Shown: positions 1 through 9,229 of the stretch, piece by piece
How the letters are laid out: each line of letters starts with the position of its first letter
How positions within the stretch are numbered: the stretch's first letter is position 1
Origin: Murinocardiopsis flavida
GTDB lineage: Bacteria; Actinomycetota; Actinomycetes; Streptosporangiales; Streptosporangiaceae
Assembly: GCF_003014485.1 (NCBI RefSeq)
Contig: NZ_PYGA01000021.1
Span: 62,001 to 126,000 of the forward strand
Reading direction: 5' to 3'
DNA: 64,000 nucleotides
Made by a program: the position numbers and the translations under genes
The notes under the pieces: generated by a model
Database searches by the model: none
Seen by the model: the letters and a program-made list of their open reading frames with translations, nothing else
What the model was told of the DNA's origin: nothing

Positions 1-729
1 GCCGGGGAACCGGTCGGCGTAGTGGGCGCCGATGGCGGTCCCGTACGACTTGCCCAGGTAGGTGAGCGCGTCGTCGCCGAGGGCGGCGCGCAGGACGTCG
101 AGGTCGCGGGCGACGTCGGCGGTGCCGACGTGGCCCAGCATGGCGCCGGAGTTCTCCTCGCACGCCGCGACGAAGGTCTTGACCTCCCGCTGCATCTGGC
201 GCACGCCCTTGGCGGTGAGCTCGCTCTGGTCGCCGTCGCCGTCGCGGGTGTCGAACCGGGCGCCCTGGTAGGCGTCGAGCCCGGCGGCGTCCAGGCAGTA
301 CACGGGGCTGCTGCGGGCGACGCCGCGGGGGTCGAAGCCGACGATGTCGAAGTGCCGCCGGACGTCCTCGGACACGATGCCCGCCGCGCCGGCGACGTAG
401 TCGACGCCGGACCCGCCGGGCCCGCCGGGGTTGACCACCAGCGAGCCGAGCGGGTCGCCCGCGGCGGGCAGCCGTTTCGCGGCGATGGTCAGTGTGGCCC
501 CGCGGGGGCGGTCGTAGTCGCGCGGCACGGTGACGCCCGCGCATTGGAACCCGGATCCGCAGTCGCGCCAGTCGACCTGCTGGTCGTAGAAGCGCGCGAG
601 GCCGGGGGTGGGCTCCGCGGCGCCGCCGGCGGCGTCGGCGGTGCACCCCGCCGCCGCGAGGAGCGCCAGCGCGCACAGCACCGCCGCTCCGGCGCCCGCC
701 CGGTTCCGCCCCGCTCGCTCCTCGGCCAC
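1..729 (-). CDS. TAP-like alpha/beta hydrolase lipoprotein (C-terminus outside window)
   Basis: Reading the minus strand from GTG at 729 gives a short basic N-terminus, a hydrophobic stretch and a lipobox-like LLAAAGC, so the product is probably an exported lipoprotein. After it comes an NPGGPGGSG oxyanion-type motif, then FDPRGVARSSPV and the nucleophile elbow GKSYGT. These are hallmarks of the tripeptidyl-aminopeptidase-like alpha/beta hydrolases of actinomycetes (SlpD/SlpE type), which act outside the membrane on peptides. An AAGG ribosome-binding sequence sits about 8 bases upstream of the GTG. The gene runs off the left edge, so the acid and base residues of the triad and the C-terminal TAP domain are not visible. 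It follows holB in the same direction, a common neighbourhood in this group. Confidence 0.85.
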   Translation of the reverse strand, partial: MAEERAGRNRAGAGAAVLCALALLAAAGCTADAAGGAAEPTPGLARFYDQQVDWRDCGSGFQCAGVTVPRDYDRPRGATLTIAAKRLPAAGDPLGSLVVNPGGPGGSGVDYVAGAAGIVSEDVRRHFDIVGFDPRGVARSSPVYCLDAAGLDAYQGARFDTRDGDGDQSELTAKGVRQMQREVKTFVAACEENSGAMLGHVGTADVARDLDVLRAALGDDALTYLGKSYGTAIGAHYADRFPG

Positions 730-800
730 CCGGTCACCTTACGGCGCGCGGGCCCGCCGCCATGCGGTTTTCGGGCAGGGGCCGGCGGCGGCGGGCCGGC

Positions 801-1973
801 TCAGCCGATGAGGAGTGCGGAGGTCATGGCCTCCATGGCGATCTGGGGGTGGACGTTGGCGCCGATGCGGCCGCGGCAGCGCATGATGGCGTCGATGCGG
901 CGCAGGGTGGACTGCGGGGTGCTGCCCTGGGCGACGCGGCGGAGGTCGGCCTCGCGGGCGCGGGTGGACAGTTCGACGGTGGCGCCCATCTGGACGGCGA
1001 GGACGTCGCGGTAGAACGCCACGAGGTCCATCAGGGCGATGTCGTAGGTGTCGCGCTTGATCCTGGTGGCGCGGCGCTTCTGCTGCTCTTCGAGGTCCTT
1101 GAGGGCGCCGGCGGCGCCGCGCACGGCCTTGGCGACGCCTTTGCCGGTGGCGCCCTCGCCGAACGCCGCCTTGAGGCTGTCGGTCTCCTCCTTGTCGAGC
1201 CCGGCGGTGGTCGACTTGGACTCGGCCTCGGCGAGTTCGTACAGGCGGGCGGCCGCGACGACGCAGGCGCCCATGCCGTCGAGCCGCGCGGGGATGCCGA
1301 GGACCTCGGCGCGGCGTTCGCGCGCCTCGGGGTCGGTGGCGAGTTGCAGCGCGCGCTCGACGTGGCCGGCCGACGCCACGGCCGCCTCTTCGGCGAGGGC
1401 GGGTTCGACGCCGTGGCGGCCGGTGAGGAGCGCCGCGACCGCCCGGGTGGCGGGCGTGCGCAGGGTGACGAGGCGGCACCGGGAGCGGATGGTGACGAGG
1501 AGGTCTTCGGCGGTGGGCGTGCTCAGCAGCCACACGGTGCGCGGCGAGGGCTCCTCGACCGCTTTGAGGAGGGCGTTGGACGCCGCTTCGGTGGCGCGGT
1601 CGGCGTCTTCGAAGAGCACGACCCGGAAGCGGCCGCCGGTGGGGCTGGAGGCCGCGCGGAGCACGAGTTCGCGGGTGCGCTCGACGCCGAAGCTCAGCCC
1701 GCTCGGCTTGACGAAGAGGACGTCGGGGTGGGTGCCGGCCTGGACCTGGTGGCAGGAGGGGCAGTGCCCGCAGCCGCCGTCGCGGCATTGCAGGGCGGCG
1801 GCGAAGGCGCGGGCGGCTGCGGACCGGCCGGCGCCCGGGGGGCCGGTGAACAGCCAGGCGTGGGTCATGCCCGCGCCGGGGGCGCCGGCGAGCTGGGCCC
1901 CTGCCGCGGCCGTCGCGGCGCGGAGCTGGGTGATCACGGTGTCCTGGCCGACCAGGTCGTCGAAGACGCTCAT
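801..1973 (-). CDS. holB: DNA polymerase III subunit delta'
   Basis: About 390 residues. The protein begins MSVFDDLVGQ, has a P-loop-like GPPGAGRS near residue 48, a four-cysteine zinc module (CRDGGCGHCPSC) and the sensor region NALLKAVEEP, in the order seen in clamp-loader AAA+ proteins. The P-loop lacks the usual GKT lysine, as is normal for the delta' subunit, which is a rigid stator and not an active ATPase. It loads the sliding clamp at replication forks. A TTG nine bases further upstream is possible, but ATG at 1973 fits the family start better; no strong ribosome-binding site is visible. holB usually lies next to tmk in actinobacteria; here tmk is 7.6 kb away because two cassettes have entered between them. 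Confidence 0.93.
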   Translation of the reverse strand: MSVFDDLVGQDTVITQLRAATAAAGAQLAGAPGAGMTHAWLFTGPPGAGRSAAARAFAAALQCRDGGCGHCPSCHQVQAGTHPDVLFVKPSGLSFGVERTRELVLRAASSPTGGRFRVVLFEDADRATEAASNALLKAVEEPSPRTVWLLSTPTAEDLLVTIRSRCRLVTLRTPATRAVAALLTGRHGVEPALAEEAAVASAGHVERALQLATDPEARERRAEVLGIPARLDGMGACVVAAARLYELAEAESKSTTAGLDKEETDSLKAAFGEGATGKGVAKAVRGAAGALKDLEEQQKRRATRIKRDTYDIALMDLVAFYRDVLAVQMGATVELSTRAREADLRRVAQGSTPQSTLRRIDAIMRCRGRIGANVHPQIAMEAMTSALLIG

Positions 1974-2173
1974 CGACGACAAGCATAGGAGCCGGGCCGG
2001 ACATGTGCGGCCGGATCGCCGCCGGGGCGGGGGACGGCGCGAGGGCGCGGGGCTGGGGCGCGGGGCGGCCGTGGCACGTTCACGCGGAGTTCACCACCAC
2101 ATCACAGCCATGATCTTCGTCACTACGACGTGACCAGCACTAATGCCGGATGATAAGAACTTCCTAGCTAATA

Positions 2174-2200
2174 GTGCAATGCTTGTTGCACATGTTGCAC
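2174..2200. promoter_or_regulatory. Inverted plus direct repeat, candidate operator
   Basis: The 318-base gap between the divergent holB and peptidase genes contains GTGCAA, six bases, TTGCAC (inverted repeat, 2174-2191) followed by a further TTGCAC at 2195-2200. It lies about 90 bases before the peptidase start and is AT-richer than its surroundings. This is the size and form of a binding site for a dimeric repressor of the GntR or IclR sort, which often control catabolic operons. No regulator gene is adjacent, so the cognate protein is unknown. The rest of the gap (1974-2173) shows no recognisable feature. Confidence 0.4.
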
Positions 2201-2291
2201 ATCGATCGAATCGCCGTGGCAGCGCGCGCCGCAGGCCCGGCCCGCACCCGCGACCACGAGTCCCGAGCCCCGAGCCCCGCACAGGAGCACC

Positions 2292-3440
2292 GTGTCCCAC
2301 CTTGAGGATCTGCTCACGCAGATGATCCGGATACCCAGCGTCAACCCGCGCGGCGCCGGTGAGCCCGCCGAGACGGCGCTCGCGGAGTTCGTCGCCGACT
2401 GGGGCCGCGCACACGGCCTGGAGACGAGCCTGCACGAGGTCGCGGACGGGCGGTGCAACGTCATCGCCACGCTCCCCGGCGACACCGAGCGCCCGCTGCT
2501 CCTCGAAACCCACCTCGACACGGTCGAGACGGAGGGCATGACGGTCGACCCGTTCGAGGCCCGCGTCGCCGACGGCCGCCTGTACGGGCGCGGCTCCTGC
2601 GACGCCAAGGGACCGCTGGCGGTGTTCCTCACCGCCATGGCCGACCTCGCCGCCGCCGGCCCCCGCCCGCAGACGGTCACCCTCGCCGGCGTCGTGGACG
2701 AGGAGCACGTCTACCGCGGCGTGCAGGCCATGCGCGCCATGGACCTCGCGCCGTTCGGCGCGATCGTGGGCGAGCCCACCTCCATGCGCATGGTCACCGC
2801 GCACAAGGGGTGCATGCGCTGCCGGATCACCGCGCGCGGCCCCGGCGGGCACAGCTCCGAGCCCTGGGGCAAGACCAACCCCTTCGACACCGCGGCCCGG
2901 ATCATCGACTTCCTGCACGGCGAGCACACGGCCGAGCTCGACGCGAACCCGCGCCCCCTCATCGGCCCGCCGTCCATGACGGTCACCATGATCGAGGGCG
3001 GCTCCGGGCCCAACGTCCTGCCCGAGAGCGTGACCATGACCGTCGACCGCCGCACCGTCGTCGGCGAGGACCCCCACGCGGTCTGGGCCGAGCTGCGCGA
3101 CCTGCTGGCCGCCCGCTTCGGCGCGCAGGTCGAGGTCGCCGAGCCGCACGTCGTGGACTACGCGCTGGAGACCGACCCCGCGGACCCCTTCGTCAGCGGC
3201 TTCGCCGGGGTCCTCGGCGCACACGGGCTCGACCCGGCGCCCAAGGGGGTCGGCCACGGCACCGACGCGTCCAAGATCGCGCTCGACGGCGTGCCGTCCG
3301 TCGTCTTCGGCCCCGGCGCCATCGCCCAGGCGCACATGCCCGACGAGTTCGTGCCGCTGGCGGAGCTGCACGAGGCGCACAAGGTCGTCGCCGCCGCGCT
3401 GCGCACCCCGTTCGCCCCCGCCATCGGAGGTGCGCTGTGA
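2292..3440 (+). CDS. M20 family metallopeptidase (ArgE/DapE-like)
   Basis: A 382-residue cytosolic zinc hydrolase that would cleave an amide bond in an N-acyl amino acid or small peptide. ETHLDTVE carries the first metal His and catalytic Asp, GRGSCDAKGP the bridging Asp, DEEH the general-base Glu pair, and the C-terminal GHGTDASK / QAHMPDE the last metal ligands. The lid domain with GGHSSEPW lies between. Translation starts at GTG 2292. The stop overlaps the next gene's GTG by four bases (GTGA), so the two are translationally coupled, and a transporter follows. The context suggests uptake and hydrolysis of an acylated amino acid. The exact substrate cannot be read from sequence. Confidence 0.88.
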   Translation: MSHLEDLLTQMIRIPSVNPRGAGEPAETALAEFVADWGRAHGLETSLHEVADGRCNVIATLPGDTERPLLLETHLDTVETEGMTVDPFEARVADGRLYGRGSCDAKGPLAVFLTAMADLAAAGPRPQTVTLAGVVDEEHVYRGVQAMRAMDLAPFGAIVGEPTSMRMVTAHKGCMRCRITARGPGGHSSEPWGKTNPFDTAARIIDFLHGEHTAELDANPRPLIGPPSMTVTMIEGGSGPNVLPESVTMTVDRRTVVGEDPHAVWAELRDLLAARFGAQVEVAEPHVVDYALETDPADPFVSGFAGVLGAHGLDPAPKGVGHGTDASKIALDGVPSVVFGPGAIAQAHMPDEFVPLAELHEAHKVVAAALRTPFAPAIGGAL

Positions 3441-4759
3441 CCGGCTCCGCCGCGACCCCCGGCCGCTCCCCCGGCGACGCGTCCCCGCTGGACGACGGCG
3501 CCGTCGGTCTCCGCTTCAAAGGGCTGCCGCCCGACGCGGCCGACCTGACCCTCGCCGAGATCGGCGCCGAGCGGCGGAACCTCTTCGCCGGCGGGTTCAC
3601 CTTCCCGGCGCTGGTCCTGCGCGAGGCCGCGCTGCGCCACAACGCCGCGCTCATGGCCCGCTACACGGATGAGCGGGGGCTCTCCCTCGCGCCGCACCTG
3701 AAGACGACGTCCTCGCCCGACATCGCCCGCTACGCGCTGGACGAGGGCGCGTGGGGCGTCACCGTCGCCACCCCGTTCCAGGCGCGTGTGTTCATGGCCG
3801 CCGGGTGCACCCGTGTCCTGCTCGCCAACCAGCTCGTGGACCGCGCCTTCGCCCGCGAGGCGGCGGCGTGGCTCGCTGCGGACGACGAGCGGGAGTTCTA
3901 CTGCTACGTCGACTCCGCCGAGGGCGCCGCCCTGCTCGCCGACGCCTTCACCGGTGCGGCGCCCCGCCGCCCCCTGCCCGTCCTCGTCGAGCTCGGCCAC
4001 GAGGGCGGCCGGGGCGGCTGCCGGACCGGCGACGCGGTCCGCGCGGTCGCCGAGGCGGTCCGCAGCCACCCCGAACTGGCGCTCGCCGGCGTCTCCGGGT
4101 ACGAGGGGTCGGTGTCGCACTCCCGCGGGGCCGACGGACTCGACGCGGTCCGCGCGTACCTGCGGCGGCTCGACGCCGCCGCCCGCACCGTCGCCCCGCT
4201 GGCCCACCCCGCCCTGCCCGAGCTCGTCGTCTCCGCGGGCGGCAGCCTCTACTTCGACCTCGTCGCCGAGGTCCTCACCGGCGGCCCCGCCGATGGCAAG
4301 CAGCGGCGCGTCGTGGCACGTCCGGGCGCCTACCTCACCCACGACGAGGGCCTGTACCACGACCTGTCGCCGCTCGACGGCGACGCCGGGAGCGCCGACC
4401 CGGCGCTGCGGCTGCTCCCCGCCATCGAGGTGTGGGCGCCCGTCCTCACCCGGCCCGAACCGGGCCTGGTGATCCTCGGCGCCGGGCGCCGCGACCTCAA
4501 CTTCGACGAGGGCATGCCGACCGCCGCTGCGGCGCGCGACCACCGGGGCGGCGCGCCGCGCCCGCTCACCGGCTGCGAGGTCACCGCGCTCAACGACCAG
4601 CACGCCTACCTGCGCGTGCCCGCGTCGCTCGATCTGTCCCCCGGCGACCTCGTCCGCCTCGGCATCTCCCACCCCTGCACGGCGCACGACCGCTGGCTGA
4701 CCGCGCTGATCGCCACCGGCGACGACACGGTGTCCGCCGTCGCCCGCTGCTACTTCTGA
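3437..4759 (+). CDS. D-threonine aldolase / D-serine dehydratase-like PLP enzyme
   Basis: 440 residues with the fold-type III (alanine-racemase-like) plan: an N-terminal barrel with the PLP lysine in PHLKTTSS (around residue 97) and a C-terminal domain ending HPCTAHDRW, whose His and Cys match the zinc site of eukaryote-type D-serine dehydratases. Such enzymes act on D-serine, D-threonine or 3-hydroxy-D-amino acids. The start is GTG at 3437, inside the stop of the upstream peptidase gene. Together with the peptidase and the MFS carrier it forms a three-gene operon that looks like a route for uptake, deacylation and breakdown of an N-acyl D-hydroxy-amino acid. That pathway is inference. Confidence 0.82.
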   Translation: MTGSAATPGRSPGDASPLDDGAVGLRFKGLPPDAADLTLAEIGAERRNLFAGGFTFPALVLREAALRHNAALMARYTDERGLSLAPHLKTTSSPDIARYALDEGAWGVTVATPFQARVFMAAGCTRVLLANQLVDRAFAREAAAWLAADDEREFYCYVDSAEGAALLADAFTGAAPRRPLPVLVELGHEGGRGGCRTGDAVRAVAEAVRSHPELALAGVSGYEGSVSHSRGADGLDAVRAYLRRLDAAARTVAPLAHPALPELVVSAGGSLYFDLVAEVLTGGPADGKQRRVVARPGAYLTHDEGLYHDLSPLDGDAGSADPALRLLPAIEVWAPVLTRPEPGLVILGAGRRDLNFDEGMPTAAAARDHRGGAPRPLTGCEVTALNDQHAYLRVPASLDLSPGDLVRLGISHPCTAHDRWLTALIATGDDTVSAVARCYF

Positions 4760-4800
4760 CCCCGCACCCGACACCATCCACCGTCAAAAGGACACTTCCC

Positions 4801-6114
4801 GTGACTGCACAGAGCGCTGTCGGAGGGCGCCGCACGCGGACCCGCTTCGCGGTCCTCGCGTCGGACTTCGTCATCCTCGCCCTGAACTACGCGGACCGCG
4901 CGGTGATCGGCGTCGCCGCACCGCTGATCATCGCCGAGTTCGGGTTCTCCAAGGCCGCCTTCGGCTGGATCCTCGCCGCCTTCGCGTTCACCTACTCGCC
5001 GTTCGGCTTCATCGGCGGCTGGCTCGCGGACAAGTTCGGCCCGCGCAACGTCATGGGCTGGGCCGCCATCGCGTGGTCCGCGTTCACCGCCCTCACCGCC
5101 GCGGGCACCGGGTTCGTCAGCCTGCTCATCATCCGGCTGCTGTTCGGCGCGGGCGAAGGACCGCAGGCGACCGTCACGGCCAAGATCATGCAGAACTGGT
5201 TCCCAAAACGGGAGCTGGGCATGGCCGTCGGCATCGCCAACGCCGCCACCCCGCTGGGCGGCGCGATCGGCACGCCCGTCGTCGTCGCCATCATGGGGGC
5301 GACGCAGGGCAACTGGCGGCTGCCGTTCATCATCTTCGGCGCGCTGGGCATCCTGTGCGCCATCGGCTGGTTCGTCGTCGTCCGCGACACGCCGGAGCAG
5401 CACCCGCGGGTCTCCCCCGCTGAGCTCAGCCACATCCGCCAGGACACCGAGGCCCCGTCCACCGAGAAGGACCCGGCCGCGAACAAGGGCTGGTGGCGCT
5501 TCCTCGGCCTGCGCGCGGTCTGGTCGACGGCGATCGCGTTCTTCGGCTACGCGTGGATCCTGTGGACCTTCCTCAACTGGTTCCCCACCTACCTCGTGGA
5601 AGAGCGGGGCATCGACCTCGACGGCCTCGCCGTGAGCGCCTCGATCCCCTGGATCGGCGGCTGCATCGGCCTCGCCCTCGGCGGGATCTTCACCGACTGG
5701 CTCGTGCGCCGCACCGGGCTCACGGCGGGCCCGCGCCGCTGGACGGTCGTGCTGTGCCTCGCGGCGACCGGCGCCCTGTTCGGCGCGGTGCCCATGGTCA
5801 GCAGCGAGCCGGGCGCGGTGGCGCTGATGACCGTCGTGGTGTTCCTGCTGTACTTCACCGGCGCCCAGTACTGGATCATCGTCGGCGAGGCCGTGCCGTC
5901 GTCGGTCTACGGCTCGGTGTCGGGCGCGGTGCAGATGTTCGCGACCACCGCGTCCATCATCGCCCCGATGGCGACCGGCTACCTGGTCGACTCGTCCCTC
6001 GGCTGGGGCGGCATGTTCAGCGTCGCCGCCGGAATCGCCCTGCTCGGCTCCCTGCTGCTGGCGGTGTTCGGCCAGACCTACACCCGCAAACCCGCACCAG
6101 ACCCCGCGAGCTGA
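4801..6114 (+). CDS. MFS transporter, anion:cation symporter type
   Basis: 437 residues with twelve predicted membrane segments. The first-half signature GGWLADKFGPRNVM lies after segment 2, and a conserved GAGEGPQ motif marks segment 4 of the ACS subfamily (tartrate, glucarate and similar organic anion carriers). A hydrophilic central loop around residue 200 separates the two halves. The start is GTG 4801, preceded by AAAGGA, 41 bases after the PLP enzyme stop. It closes the operon and probably imports the compound handled by the two enzymes. A strong hairpin follows 15 bases downstream. Confidence 0.86.
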   Translation: MTAQSAVGGRRTRTRFAVLASDFVILALNYADRAVIGVAAPLIIAEFGFSKAAFGWILAAFAFTYSPFGFIGGWLADKFGPRNVMGWAAIAWSAFTALTAAGTGFVSLLIIRLLFGAGEGPQATVTAKIMQNWFPKRELGMAVGIANAATPLGGAIGTPVVVAIMGATQGNWRLPFIIFGALGILCAIGWFVVVRDTPEQHPRVSPAELSHIRQDTEAPSTEKDPAANKGWWRFLGLRAVWSTAIAFFGYAWILWTFLNWFPTYLVEERGIDLDGLAVSASIPWIGGCIGLALGGIFTDWLVRRTGLTAGPRRWTVVLCLAATGALFGAVPMVSSEPGAVALMTVVVFLLYFTGAQYWIIVGEAVPSSVYGSVSGAVQMFATTASIIAPMATGYLVDSSLGWGGMFSVAAGIALLGSLLLAVFGQTYTRKPAPDPAS

Positions 6115-6128
6115 CCCACACGAAGACA

Positions 6129-6168
6129 CCGGCGGCCCCGGGCCCCTGTTGGGGGCCGGGGCCGCCGG
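6129..6168. terminator. Bidirectional terminator hairpin
   Basis: CCGGCGGCCCCGGGCCCC pairs with GGGGCCGGGGCCGCCGG around a five-base loop, a 17-18 bp stem with one bulge. It lies between convergent genes (MFS from the left, NB-ARC from the right). No T-run follows, as is usual in actinomycetes. An identical hairpin stands downstream of tmk at 9577-9616. Confidence 0.75.
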
Positions 6169-6228
6169 TGGTCGTCACTCCTTGATGATCGGCATCATCC
6201 CCCGTGGGCGCCTCGGCGTCCTTGGGGA
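6129..6228. repeat. Copy 1 of a 99/100 bp direct repeat: tmk 3' end plus terminator
   Basis: This stretch repeats positions 9577-9675 with a single extra C as the only difference. On the minus strand it encodes the last residues of the thymidylate kinase (PKDAEAPTG, then the frame shifts) and then the hairpin that follows that gene. It sits between the MFS gene and the stop codon of the NB-ARC gene, four bases from the latter. It is thus a detached tail of tmk at the far side of a 3.35 kb cassette, the mark left by insertion or segmental duplication at the tmk 3' end. Confidence 0.95.
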
Positions 6229-6231
6229 GAC

Positions 6232-8607
6232 TCACCTCCCGGCAATGCCCTGGATGGCGAGCGCCACTCTCTCCCGCTCCCGCTGCGCCTCCGGGTCACC
6301 GAGCGTGTCGAGCAGCGCGTGCGCTTCGCGAAGGACCGCACCCGCCTCCGAGAGCTCCCCCGATCCGGCGAGCAGCCGACCGAGCCGCGCAAGCGCGAAC
6401 GCGAGTCGGCGCCGCGCCCCGTGCCTTCGACAGCTGGAAACCGCTTCTCGACACAGCTCGACGGCCTCTCCAATGCGTCCGGCGCTTCTCTGGACCTCGG
6501 CGGCTCCCAGAAGGGACTCGGCTTCGCGGTCGACCTCACCGAGGTCCCGATGCATGGCGGCTGCCAGGAAGAACGCCTCCAGGGCCGCATCGACCCCGCC
6601 CTCCGCGGCGTGCAGCCGGCCGAGTTCCAGTGACGCGTAGGCGATACGCACACTGTTCTCGAGTTCCTCCGCGACGCGTAAGGCATGGATGGTGTGCTCA
6701 CGTGCCTCCTCGCCCCTTCCGCCCTCCTGCGCGGTGCGGCCGAGCGTGATCAGCGTCGAGAACTCACCGAGCCGGTTCCCCGTGGCCCTCTGGAGACACA
6801 GCGCCGTGTGCGCGGCACTTTCGGCAGCGGCGAGTTCGCCCGTTTCCAGGAGGGCATCCGCGAGGTTGGCAAGGGCGATGCCCTCCCAACGTTCGTCGCC
6901 GAGTTCGCGAAACCGGGTCAGGGCTTCCTCGAAATGCGTCCGCGCGTCCGCCATCTGATGCGCGCGCAGCCGGACAAGACCGAGTGCATTGTGCGACGCG
7001 CCCTGACCGAAGAGGTCGTGCTCTGCGGTCCGGATCGCCAGCGCCTCTTCGTGGTGGGCCAGTGCGTCCTCTCCTTTCCCGGCCTGGACCAGGGCCATAC
7101 CGAGATTGTCGAGAAGGTCGGCGACGGCGGCGGCAGGCGCGCGCTCCCGGGCCGAGCTGAGGCCGACCCGACCGGTGTCGATCCAGTCCTCGATGTGCGG
7201 CCGGGACGCGTAAATCCGGCCCAGCGTCGCGGCCAACCGCCACGCGGGCTCGGGCAGGTCCGCTGCCTCGGCGCGCTTCACAGCGGCCACGAGGTTGGAT
7301 TTCTCCTGCTCAAGCCACTCCACGGCCGCGGCGCGGTCGGCGAACGCGAGGGGTGGAGCATCGTCGAGTACGGGCCACTCGGGCGTCCGGAACTGGGTGT
7401 CGATGAACGAGGCCGCGTGGTGCGCGGTACGCAGGTACCAGTCGAGCACCCGCCGGAGAGCGGCCACCCGAATCTCCTCGGCGTCGTGGCGTCGTCCGAG
7501 TTCTGCGGCATATGCGCGCAGGAGGTCGTGGAACTCGAACCGCTCCGCCCCCGATTGCTCCAGCAGATGCGCTCCGGCCAGGGCATCGAGCAAGCGGGCG
7601 GCCGCCCTGACGGGGAGGTCGGCCGCAGCGGCGGCGGCCGGAACGCTGAAATCCGTACCGGGCATCAGGCCGAGCACCCGGAAAAGTCGTGCCGCATCGT
7701 CCGGCAGGCCACGGTACGACCACGCGAACACCGCATCGATCGTGTCCTGCTCGTCCTCATCCACCACGAGGCTCTCCCATGGTCCCGTTCCGTCCTGCAA
7801 CTCGTTGATGAGGTCGGCCAGTGGCATATGAGGCCGTACTGCGGCACGTTCGGCCGCGATCCGCAACGCGAGGGGAAGCAGCGCGCACAGGCGGGCGAGG
7901 TGGGCCAGCTCGGCCGGCGCGTCTTTACCTCGGGCGGAGTCGGTGATCGTGCGCAGCAGAGCAACGGACTGCGGGGCCGAGAGCGTACCGACTTCGACCC
8001 GACGGGCACCGTCCCTCGCGACCAGGCCGGACAGGCGGCCGCGCGTGGTCACGACGACCGCGCAGCCGGCGCCGGGCAGCAACGGGCGCTCCTGCCTGGC
8101 AGAGGAGACGTTGTCCAAGACGACCAGAAAGCCGCCGCCCGCCAGAATCGACCGGTACAGCGCAGTACGGTCCTCGATGGCGGCCGGCGCCGCGGCCGGC
8201 GGGACGCCCAGTGCGCGCAGGAACCCGTCGATGACGCGCTCGACGGTCACGGGCTCCTGGGGATCGTATCCCCGCAGGTTCGCGTAGAGCTGTCCGGCCG
8301 GGTACCGCTCCTTCACACGGTGCGACCAGTGGACCGCGAGAGCCGTCTTTCCCGCTCCTGCCGTTCCGGCGATGAGCACGGTGCCGGAGCCGTCGGTTCC
8401 GATGCACGAATCGAGCTGCGCGATCTCGTCGGAACGGTTCACAAAGTCCCGCACCCCGCCGGGCAACTGCCGCGGGCCGGGGAACCGTGTGGCTTCGGGG
8501 CCATGGAAGTGGACGCCTCCACTGACGCTCCCCGCCTGGACCGCCTGTCCGAAGGCGCCGGCCATCGAGGACCGGACGTCCCGCGGAGGCCGGCCGTCGT
8601 CAGGCAT
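6232..8607 (-). CDS. NB-ARC / TPR STAND-type ATPase
   Basis: About 791 residues. A short N-terminus with QAGSVSGGVHFHG precedes an NB-ARC ATPase: Walker A AGTAGAGKTAL, Walker B FLVVLDNVSS, then a winged-helix stretch, and a C-terminal half of tetratricopeptide repeats (LDNLGMALVQAGKGEDAL, HNALGLVRLRAHQMADA and others). There is no SARP DNA-binding domain at the front, so this is not a full AfsR. Proteins of this plan sense a ligand through the TPRs and switch by nucleotide exchange. The ATG at 8607 is 10 bases after the DUF6879 stop; ATG 8565 is an alternative start. It is the last gene of a three-gene cassette bounded by the tmk-tail duplication. The ligand and output are unknown; regulation or defence are both possible. 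Confidence 0.82.
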   Translation of the reverse strand: MPDDGRPPRDVRSSMAGAFGQAVQAGSVSGGVHFHGPEATRFPGPRQLPGGVRDFVNRSDEIAQLDSCIGTDGSGTVLIAGTAGAGKTALAVHWSHRVKERYPAGQLYANLRGYDPQEPVTVERVIDGFLRALGVPPAAAPAAIEDRTALYRSILAGGGFLVVLDNVSSARQERPLLPGAGCAVVVTTRGRLSGLVARDGARRVEVGTLSAPQSVALLRTITDSARGKDAPAELAHLARLCALLPLALRIAAERAAVRPHMPLADLINELQDGTGPWESLVVDEDEQDTIDAVFAWSYRGLPDDAARLFRVLGLMPGTDFSVPAAAAAADLPVRAAARLLDALAGAHLLEQSGAERFEFHDLLRAYAAELGRRHDAEEIRVAALRRVLDWYLRTAHHAASFIDTQFRTPEWPVLDDAPPLAFADRAAAVEWLEQEKSNLVAAVKRAEAADLPEPAWRLAATLGRIYASRPHIEDWIDTGRVGLSSARERAPAAAVADLLDNLGMALVQAGKGEDALAHHEEALAIRTAEHDLFGQGASHNALGLVRLRAHQMADARTHFEEALTRFRELGDERWEGIALANLADALLETGELAAAESAAHTALCLQRATGNRLGEFSTLITLGRTAQEGGRGEEAREHTIHALRVAEELENSVRIAYASLELGRLHAAEGGVDAALEAFFLAAAMHRDLGEVDREAESLLGAAEVQRSAGRIGEAVELCREAVSSCRRHGARRRLAFALARLGRLLAGSGELSEAGAVLREAHALLDTLGDPEAQRERERVALAIQGIAGR

Positions 8608-8617
8608 GGCCGGGCGG

Positions 8618-9229
8618 TCAACTTCCGCTGGGAGGAGCGAGCGGCGCGACGTGCCGGTCGAAGTACCCGGGCAGCGGTGTCCCGACACGGTGGAGGCGGG
8701 CGATCTCTTCGCGGCAGGCGACGACGAGTCCCCGATCATCGTGGGCCGTTGCGCCGCACAATACCCCCTCCTCCGAGTAGCGGATCCGGTAAAGGACGGC
8801 ACTCCCGATGGCGACGACCTCGGGGAGTTCTCCCGCGGACTCCAGCGCGACGACCAGATCGGCACCGCCCACGCGGATGTCCTCGCCGTGGCGGTGCCGG
8901 ATGTGCAGCGCGTGGAACTCCCACTGGAGGTACGGCGAAAGGGGTTCTTCGGCGATGCGCAGTCGGTGTGCCTGGACACCCATACCGCCGAGCGTGGCCA
9001 GCTCGTTCGCCGTATCCGCGCTCGCGGCTTCGAGCAGCCTGAGCGCTTCGTCCCATGAGCCGCGGTCGAACGCAGCCCAACTGGCGTTCTCGGGCTGGCG
9101 AAAGCTCTGGCGGCGTTCGAGCTTCCAGACGCCTTCGTCGGCGGCGTGCGGGAGCCGGGAATCGAAATCGTCGAGGTAGTCGGCCAGCTCCAAATGCCGC
9201 CCGGGTTGAGCGACGACGCGTTCAAGCAT
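8618..9229 (-). CDS. DUF6879 family protein
   Basis: 203 residues, cytosolic, with no signal or membrane segment. The N-terminal LADYLDDFDSRLPHA, the central WEFHALHIRHRHGEDIRV and the end YSEEGVLCGATAHDD / GYFDRHVAPL match an actinobacterial family, DUF6879, that commonly sits beside small or XRE-like proteins. Its function is not known. It overlaps the upstream small gene by 8 bases and is followed after 10 bases by the NB-ARC gene, so the three are one transcription unit. Part of the same interval is also open in the NB-ARC frame, but the codon pattern supports this frame here. Confidence 0.8.
   Translation of the reverse strand: MLERVVAQPGRHLELADYLDDFDSRLPHAADEGVWKLERRQSFRQPENASWAAFDRGSWDEALRLLEAASADTANELATLGGMGVQAHRLRIAEEPLSPYLQWEFHALHIRHRHGEDIRVGGADLVVALESAGELPEVVAIGSAVLYRIRYSEEGVLCGATAHDDRGLVVACREEIARLHRVGTPLPGYFDRHVAPLAPPSGS

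Noticed and set aside
6232-8607. AfsR/SARP-type activator
   Set aside because: There is no N-terminal OmpR-like or BTAD DNA-binding domain before the NB-ARC module.
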